64,000 nucleotides of DNA from Boswellia sacra (taxonomy: Eukaryota > Streptophyta > Magnoliopsida > Sapindales > Burseraceae). Positions 57,185 through 64,000 of this stretch are shown piece after piece. The position numbers were made by a program, and so were the translations under genes. Every line of letters begins with the position of its first letter. Within the stretch, counting starts at the first letter, position 1. A model generated the notes under the pieces. That model was not told where the DNA came from and made no database searches. It saw nothing but the letters and a program-made list of their open reading frames with translations. The stretch lies in the NCBI GenBank assembly GCA_013180625.2, contig SNVD02013667.1, positions 186,001-250,000 on the forward strand, in the 5' to 3' direction.

Positions 57185-57565
57185 ATTCTCATTTGAAGTC
57201 TCACATTGACTGGTTAATGGAAGGTCATGGGGTTTATATATGGGAGGAGTTCCTCCACCTAATAGACTAGTTTTTTGGACTGGATACTTAGGTGCCCATG
57301 AAAAATTGTTGTGTTGTGTAATGCAGAAGCGATAACAAGTGGTATCAGAGTCAACCTAAGACAGCAATGTAGACTCATTTGAGTCAACCTAAGATAACAA
57401 TGTATACTCATTTGGTTCAGCCAAGTGTGGAGGATTATGTAGACTCATGGTCTTTGTGGAGGATTATGTAGACTCATGGTCTTTGTGGAGGATTATCGTT
57501 GGTATTATCTGGAAGGTCATGAGGGAGGAGTTTCTCCATTTAATAGACTAGTCTTCTGGGTTGGA
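57185..57565 (+). mobile_element. TRIM relic, same family as 785-1351, plus strand
   Basis: A diverged LTR (tgggaggagttcctccacct, then taatagactagt) is followed at about 57340 by a primer binding site, agtggtatcagagtcaacc. An internal region with tggaggattat repeats and a truncated second LTR (from about 57507) come next. The internal part matches the inverse of the 785-1351 element (aagacagcaatgt, tggaggattatcgttggt). Confidence 0.75.
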
Positions 57566-58825
57566 TACACCTTCTATCTTATTTTGTAGTATTTTGAGTT
57601 TTTAAACAGATACCACTATTATGCAATCTACAAAGATACCCAAACGATAGGAAAAACGTGAAAAACCACTATACGAATAGAAAAAGTTTAATTTTGAACG
57701 AATATGAAAATAAGAAAAACATTGAAAACCACTATACATCTGTATATCGAGAAATTCATGTTTAAGTGATTTACCGGATGTATCATTTAATTCAGATTGT
57801 AAAGTTATGAGAAGTATTTCTTACAATTTCCATACATAATCCTCAAGGCCCCGTTCGGTTGGAGTAATTCTGGGGCAAAGGACTTGGGATTCCTAAGAAA
57901 TTATAACTGTAGCGTGTGGCTGCACAAATTGAGTGAGGAAAAAGAATTGTGTTTATGATCGTGCTTCCTCAAACATAAGCACTTCTGTTTCCACTCCTCA
58001 AGTATAGGAAACCGACTTACCAAAGATAATTTTCTACAATTTGTTTCCTCTACAAATTTTTTTGGCAAACAAACGAAAATTGAATAACTACTATCAAGTT
58101 TTTCAGATTAAAAAATCAATTCAACTCTTCAATTTCTTTAGATTTTTCACTTAGAGAAATTTGGTTAATCATATGAAATAATATAATATTTTTCTTGTCA
58201 ATTTTTTCCATCTCATTACTCTATTTTTTTGCAACTGAAAAGTGTTAAATTATTTGTTTTAATTCCGTCTCATATCTACTAACGAATGCGGTTGGCTAGT
58301 CAAAGCTGAATCAGGTTTCTCCAGGTCACTTTGTATATGATATTATATTGACAAAATAACTACTATATTAGTAAAATAGAAAAACTTACATTGGACAGGT
58401 TCATTAATAAACATTTAAACCGATAAAAATTTAAATAATAGATACGTAAGATCAATGATAGTATTTCAAACTTTTTCTAAGCTTTAACAAGTTCTAAAAG
58501 AAGCCTCCAAGAACTTGTATTTGTTTAGACTGAAAGTAGAATACTCTGTTTTTGTAGCTTTCAAGCTTATCTCATTTATTAACTCAAAGGAGGCTTTTAT
58601 AGAGCCATTACAAGCAGAAATAACAGCAAATGCATCCACGATTCACACTACTTTATTGTGGCTAATTAAGATTAAGAATAAATCAAAAATCTAAATTACA
58701 CACACAAACCAGGGCTTATTTCAACAGAAGAATAAGAAAAACGTAAACAAGCATTTAAGACATAGTCAATTAGTAACCAAGTTTTCTAAAAATTCCTCCC
58801 TTAAACTGATCTGTAAAGCATACAG
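57566..58825. other. Intergenic, with a probable LTR of the Copia relic
   Basis: An aaggccccgttcggttggag start at 57844 resembles a MITE end, but no partner was found. About 58440-58725 may be the 3' LTR of the minus-strand Copia relic (minus-strand start TGTTGAAATAAGCC). The boundaries are not firm. Confidence 0.4.
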
Positions 58826-59480
58826 TTAGTTTAATTCTTGAACACTGCACACACTGAGCTGCTCTCTCATCTTTAAGAACAATTCTAACGTCAAAGGTTT
58901 TGTCATAATGTCAACCAGCTGATCCTTTGAGTCACAATGCACTAACTCCACTACTCTATCATTAGCTAAGTCTCGAAGAAAATGAAATCGAACATTGATA
59001 TGCTTACTTCTACCATGCATAACAAGATTCTTTGAAAGTTTAATCGATAAGTTGTTATCACAGAATATAGTGCACTTACATTGCTTAAGTCCAAGTTTCC
59101 CAAGAACTCGTTGGATCCACACACTTTGACAAGCGCACGTAGCAGCAGAAATGAACTTTGCTTCAGTGGTGGAAAGCGACACAACTGGTTGCTTCTTGGA
59201 ACTCCACGCTATAGCTCCAGAACTCATTTTAAAAACATACCTCGATGTACTTTTGCAACCATCAAGATCACCCACATAGTCACTATCTTAATAAGCAAGC
59301 AAGCTCTCTTCTGCTTCGTTCCTGTAGAGTATTCCTAGCTCTATTGTTCCCTTCAAGTAACGAACACTCTCTTCACTGCTTTTTGATGCAACACGATAGG
59401 AGCCTCCATGAAACGAGCTATCAAGCTCACTACATACATAAGGTCAGGTCTAGTGGCAGTCAAGTACCTAAGACTTCCCA
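58826..59480 (-). pseudogene. Copia reverse transcriptase/RNase H relic
   Basis: 58826-59275 encodes about 149 residues of Copia RNase H in one frame ([47 protein letters not shown]). To the right, the preceding RT segment (LTATRPDLMYVVSLIARFME) is frameshifted and contains stops. The similarity ends abruptly at about 59480, where another repeat begins. Confidence 0.88.
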
Positions 59481-60805
59481 CCTATAGACACTGAATTTTT
59501 GAGGCTTGATGATAAAATGAAGATGAATGTTGAGCAAAAAAAAAAAAAGGACCAAAATGCCCGTGAGATTCAAGAAGAGAAGGGTAAGAAGAAGTTGGTG
59601 AAGGGCCTCGAAAACTAACACATGACTTTGAAAAATCATAGAAACTAATCTAGGAGGAATCTGAAGATGAATCATATACTAATGCGAAGCTATAGATGTC
59701 TAGTTTTTGTAGAAATTTACAAATCACAAATCCGAGTTGAACTTGAGAAGTTATACGTGATCAAATCAGCAAAAGTCTGAAAGGAATGCATTGAAAGAAG
59801 ACAAAAAAGGAAAGGGCCCACAAGATATTGACTGATCGGTCATCAGACAGCCACCTGGCTATCCAAGACAGCTGCCCAACCATCTGACAGCCACTCGTCT
59901 GTCCAAGATAGTTGCCGACCATCTGACAATAGCCTGACTGTGGGTCAATGGATGGCTATTTGTCAGATGGCTGCTCAGCTGTTCGGAGATGGCCGCCTGG
60001 CCCTCTTTGGTTTATTTCTGAAAATTGGCTTAGGAAACTTCCTTTTTTGTTTGCACCCCTCTCCTATATAAACCCCCTCATTTCACTTTGAAAACACACC
60101 AATTGTCGAATACAATCATCTCTTCTCCCTCTTGAAGACATGCTTGAGAATTGGAGAAGTTTTTTTCAGTATAAATATTTTTTAAGCGTTCTATTGCTCT
60201 AAACCTAGAAAGGGTACGTCTTGAGAGCATAATTCTCTCCTCCCTTTTATTCTCTCTTTTACCTTTGCTGCTTAAAAAAAAACATGTTTAGGTTTTTTTT
60301 TTATGCTTAGGAGCATGTTTAGGATTATTATGAATTGTTCTAACTCAATTTGTTTTATAAGATAGATAAGCGTATCGAGGTAAGTCTGCAATCGTAAAAG
60401 GAGAATTATTTGAATGGTTTTATGTGCTTGTATTTATTGATTTAATAACCCTTTAATTTCAGTCAAAATAAACAATTCTGATGTGTTTTTAATACCATGG
60501 GGATCCAATTGATTAAAAATATAAAACCTTGTATATAAGTAATGAATTTGTAAACTTTAGGGTAGTTTTTGTAATTACCCTTATAAAAGGGGATAGTGAC
60601 TGATCCGGTTCTTAATTATTACTCTATTAATGATATTAGTCTTGAATTCAATTTGTATTTAAAAGAAGATCGATATCAATGGCATTAGGTGGATAAAGCA
60701 ATATTGGACATGTTCCATTGCATCGATTATTCAATTCCCTTCCTTATCAAAGTTACCAATATTTTAATTGAAGTCGAAGTCCTTTGTGAAAGTGAACTAG
60801 CTAAT
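59481..60805 (+). repeat. LTR-like segment with its own TATA box
   Basis: Starts where the Copia RT is cut. It contains imperfect gacagccacctggc and accatctgacag repeats (about 59830-59990) and a promoter-like tcctatataaaccccctc at 60062-60080, followed by a CT-rich leader. No coding sequence is present. It is probably part of another LTR element, cut on the right by the Gypsy LTR at 60806. Confidence 0.5.
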
Positions 60806-61561
60806 TGTCACGCCCCGCGTGATACGCGCATGGTTTTGCGCCAACCTTGCACTGAAGCACACGAAGGATTGAGATTTTGGGGCAAGTGTTATAGTAAGTT
60901 GGGATCCTCGTGTCGAGAGGAATTCAATGGCGCATGAATTGGGCGTGACATTCCGAAAGTTTCTAGAAGGTTCTAGGACATTCCAGAATGTTTTGGACAC
61001 TTCTAGAATACTCCGGAAGGTTCTAGAAAGCTCCGAAAACGTGTAGAAGACATGAGAAGGCCCTAGAAGATCATAGAAGACTTTGGAAAGTTCTGGAAGG
61101 TGATGGAAGAGCGTGGAAGACTTCGGAAGCTTCTAGAAAACTGTAGAGTTCTCTAGTGTCTAGGGTTCTCTAGAAACGTTTGGAGCCTAGTAGATATTTC
61201 TAGCTAGGTATTTCTAGGCTTTGTAAAATATCTAAGGATACTTCTAGAGAATGAATCAGATGTAGACAAGTGGCGCATTGTTAGCCACACGTTGAGGAGA
61301 TGCTTGCCCATAAATAGGGGTGAGCACTCATTTGCAAAACAAGTCCTTTCCTTGAGAGTTTCACTAACACACTTCCTTACACACCTCTCTTGTACAATTG
61401 CCTTATAAAGTAATAACACTTATACATTTTCTAACTCTCTCTTGCTTCCTTTGATCTTGCTTAGCATTGACAAGGGTTCGAAGGCTTACTTAGGTGCAAG
61501 TTCGGGTCATTGAGCGCCTAAGGCCGTACAGTCTAAGTGGTGAAACAATAAGGCTGTGACA
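60806..61561 (+). repeat. Gypsy 5' LTR (756 bp)
   Basis: TG...CA ends. U3 holds the HSE-like array (60951-61140), with an ATAAATAG TATA-like box at 61310-61317 about 170 bp downstream. It matches 63531-64000 with scattered substitutions. Confidence 0.9.
60951..61140 (+). promoter_or_regulatory. Heat-shock-element-like array in the 5' LTR U3
   Basis: From 60966 to 61138 a GAA (GGA or GAC twice, AAA once) falls every 10 bp. TTC or CTC sits at the intervening 5-bp positions in much of the array. This makes runs of the heat-shock factor pentamer nGAAn/nTTCn. Perfect three-unit sites include TTCTAGAAGGTTC (60961-60973), GAAAGTTCTGGAA (61086-61098) and GAAGCTTCTAGAA (61126-61138). Binding by heat-shock factors is inferred from the consensus only. 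Confidence 0.7.
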
Positions 61562-61629
61562 GTTGGTATCAGAGCAAAGGTTTGCTAAGCCAAGTTCTTG
61601 TGTGATCAAGAGCAAGAAGGGTAGGAGGT

Positions 61630-63527
61630 ATGGCATCAGAGGTGACCGTGTCTGAGGAGTCACGAGGGCGTGAAACCGCCGGCAAGAAACCCCATGACCA
61701 AGAGAAATCTCGTGATGTGGTAAGCGCTTTAGAGATTCGATTAGTCAAGGTGGAGCTAGCCATGGCCGATACGCTAGAGAGGCTAGATAGGCTAGAGCAA
61801 GGCATGGAGCAAAGCGTGGAGGAGCTCAACGGCAAGGTGGAAAGCCAAGGTAATGAACTTAAGGAATTCATGCAAAGTTCCGAGGCCGCCACCGAAGCGC
61901 TACGCCAAGAGATGTAAGCCTTCCAAGCAAGGGTGTTGGAGGTCTTGGCTAAGGTCAAAACTCGAATGGACGAGTTTAGTAAGGGGTTGGAAGACACAAA
62001 GGCTAAGGTAGCCTTGTGCAAAAAGTCGGTGGCTAGTGGCGTTGCGGTAGTGCCACCTACGCTCGTTATTCCAAGGGTTGAAGCCCCTAAGCCCAAGGAA
62101 TACTCGGGAGGAGGGATGCCAAGGAGTTGGACAACTTCCTATGGCAAATGGAGCGCTATTTCGATGCGCTAAACTTGCTCGATGAGAAAAGTAGGGTAAA
62201 CACCGCTACGCTTTACCTTACCGATCTCGCGGCAAGTTGGTGGCGTCGCAAGTATGCAGAAGTGCAGGCTGGAACGTGTATCATCAAAGCGTGGGATGAT
62301 TTGAAGAAGGAGTTGAAGCGCCAATTCTATCCAGAGAATGTGGCGCATGAGGCGCGAAAAAGGATGAAGGAATTGAGACACACCCGCTCAATTGTGGAGT
62401 ACGTCGAAGCGTTCTCTACACTCATGTTGCAAATTGAGAACATGAGCCAGGATGATCTCCTTTTTAACTTCATGGACGGCTTGCAACCATGGACCTACCA
62501 AGAGTAGCAAAGGAGGTGAGTGAAAGACGTCGCTACTGCACTCACAATTGCGGAGACACTTGTCGACTACCATAGAGGTGAGTCTTCTAAACACATTGAA
62601 ACTCCCTACGATCGTGATAGTAATGAAGAGGAGGATAGATCTCCGCGTCATCAACGTCCCTATAATGGTAGAGATAGGAGACGTGATGACCACCATAGGA
62701 GAAATAATAGGAAGGAGTTATCATCTAAGTTAAAGTGTTTCTTGTGTGATGGTCCACATTGGGCGCGGGATTGCCCAAAGAGACACAAATTGAATACCAT
62801 GCTCCAAGAATGTGAGGAGGCATAGGAGCCAGCACGTATGGGTGCTATGCAAGTCCTCAATTCCTTGACGCAAACCTCCACACCTCCCAAGCGATCAGAC
62901 CGATCATTGATGCACTTGGAGGCACGCATCAATGGTAAGACCACAAGGGTGTTGGTCGACACAGGGGCCACACATAACTTCATTAGTACGAGTGAGGCCA
63001 AGAGGTTAGGCCTACGACTCGAGAAGGGGTGAGCACGGATAAAGGCGGCGAATGCAGAAGCCATACCCCTTGATGGAGTTGCTCGTGGGGTTAAGCTGTA
63101 ATTAGGTCCTTGGAAAGGTAAGGTCAATCTCTTCGCAGCTCCCTTAGATACTTCAGATGTGGTGTTAGACATGGACTTTTTGAGGCGCTATGATGTGATG
63201 ATATGGCCTCGATGCAATGAGGTTTGCATCTCAGAAGGTGGTCCATGCATACTTTCCATTATAGCCACGCCAAGCTCCAACACCATGCATCTAGGGGTGA
63301 TGCAATTACAAGAGGATGGTAAAGGAGTACGCATAGAGGAAGGCTACATGGAGGGAGGCAAGATGGCGAATGGAGTTGCTAAGTACACGGGTACACAGGC
63401 GAAGGCAACCAAAAGGCAACATAAGCATGCGAGGAGGAAGCGGCGACATGGAGGAAAGACCGCTTGCTCACAACCATTGGTGCATCCTCGAAGACGCGAC
63501 GAGGGCGTCACGAAATCGGGTGGGGAA
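61630..63527 (+). pseudogene. Gypsy gag and protease, heavily mutated
   Basis: From ATG 61630 (MASEVTVSEESRG) a coiled-coil region (EIRLVKVELAMADTLERLDR) is cut by a taa at 61915. After a frame change near 62125 the retrotransposon gag domain follows (LYLTDLAASWWRRKY, LKRQFYPE). Stops at 62505-62507 and 62823-62825 bracket the CCHC knuckle (CFLCDGPHWARDC). The protease then begins with LVDTGATHNFI near 62955 and continues as DMDFLRRYDV at about 63168. No RT follows before the purine tract. Confidence 0.88.
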
Positions 63528-63530
63528 GGA

Positions 63531-64000
63531 TGTCACGCCCCGCGTGATACACGCATAGTTTTGCGCCAACCTTGCACCGAAGCACACGAAGGATTGGGAT
63601 TTTGGGGCAAGTGTTATAGTAAGTTGGGATCCTCGTGTCGAGAGGAATTCAATGGCGCATGAATTGGGCATGACGTTCCGAAAATTTCTAGAAGGTTCCA
63701 GAACGTTCCAGAATGTTTCAGACACTTCTAGAATACTTTGAAAGGTTCTAAAAAGCTCCGAAAACGTGTAGAAGACATGAGAAGGCCCTAGAAGATCCTA
63801 GAAGACTCTGAAAAGTTTTGGAAGGTGATGGAAGAGCGTGAAAGACTTCGGAAGCTTCTAGAAGACTGTAGAGTTCTCTAGTGTCTAGGGTTCTCTAGAA
63901 ACGTCTGGAGCCTAGTAGATATTTCTAGCTAGATATTTCTAGGCTTTGTAAAATATCTAAGGATACTTCTAGAGGATGAATCAGGTGTAGACAAATGGCG
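63531..64000 (+). repeat. Gypsy 3' LTR, left 470 bp (truncated by window end)
   Basis: Aligns to 60806-61275 of the 5' LTR without large gaps. It includes its own copy of the 10-bp phased array at 63676-63870. Confidence 0.9.
63676..63870 (+). promoter_or_regulatory. Heat-shock-element-like array in the 3' LTR
   Basis: 63686-63713 holds six consecutive perfect pentamers in TTC-GAA-TTC-GAA-TTC-GAA order, each separated by two bases. Decamers with GAA or AAA at the same phase continue to about 63863. This copy is closer to the consensus at its start than the 5' LTR copy. Confidence 0.7.

Larger units (their letters stand above)
60806..64000 (+). mobile_element. Ty3/Gypsy element reduced to gag and protease; runs off the window
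   Basis: The 5' LTR is 60806-61561 (TGTCACGCCCC ... GGCTGTGACA). The primer binding site ttggtatcagagc follows after one base (61563-61575), and the purine tract ggtggggaagga lies at 63519-63530. The 3' LTR starts at 63531 and is cut by the window end. The internal region is only about 2 kb and holds gag and protease remains. Reverse transcriptase, RNase H and integrase are absent, so any movement needs enzymes from a relative. Confidence 0.9.

Overview
This is A+T-rich nuclear DNA from a flowering plant, most likely a eudicot. The evidence is a tandem cluster of intronless plant carboxylesterase (CXE) genes, a GLUTAMINE DUMPER-type gene, a CYP72-like P450 fragment, captured pieces of plant RPS6, NEDD1 and GCP4, spliceosomal introns, and plant-type Copia, Gypsy, MULE, CACTA, hAT and TRIM elements. 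The species cannot be named from the sequence.

Layout, left to right. 1-1351: an LTR relic running off the left edge and a complete 567-bp TRIM element, both on the minus strand. 2781-3206: a decayed terminal P450 exon. 4988-10042: a full-length young Copia element with 5-bp target duplications and a broken gag-pol. 10261-22637: the first half of the CXE cluster (pseudogene, intact gene, pseudogene, intact gene, remnant), with a 1.46-kb MULE in the leader of the second pseudogene and a hAT MITE behind it. 23153-35928: a 12.8-kb MULE with 9-bp target duplications and long terminal inverted repeats. It carries a transposase ORF and a nine-exon DUF1985/Ulp1-type (C48) protease gene. Nested inside it is a second TIR element that captured RPS6, and that capture is split by a solo LTR. 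38341-38456: a CXE tail remnant. 38606-43511: a CACTA element with 3-bp target duplications carrying fragments of NEDD1 and GCP4, both gamma-tubulin complex genes. 44241-56956: the second half of the CXE cluster (four intact genes, two pseudogenes), with a minus-strand GDU-like gene between the last two CXEs. 57185-64000: a second TRIM relic, a Copia RNase H relic, an LTR-like segment, and a Gypsy element reduced to gag and protease whose LTRs hold a long, helically phased array of heat-shock-element-like pentamers.

How it works together. Six CXE reading frames keep the HGGG oxyanion motif, the GxSxG nucleophile and the Asp and His, so six hydrolases are plausible. Four further copies are pseudogenes and two are tail remnants. 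Repeated flanking DNA shows that the cluster grew by segmental duplication of gene plus promoter and was then trimmed by deletions and transposon insertions. The final two CXEs form a distinct subgroup, and the last carries a predicted organelle presequence. The rest of the window is mobile DNA and its captured cargo.
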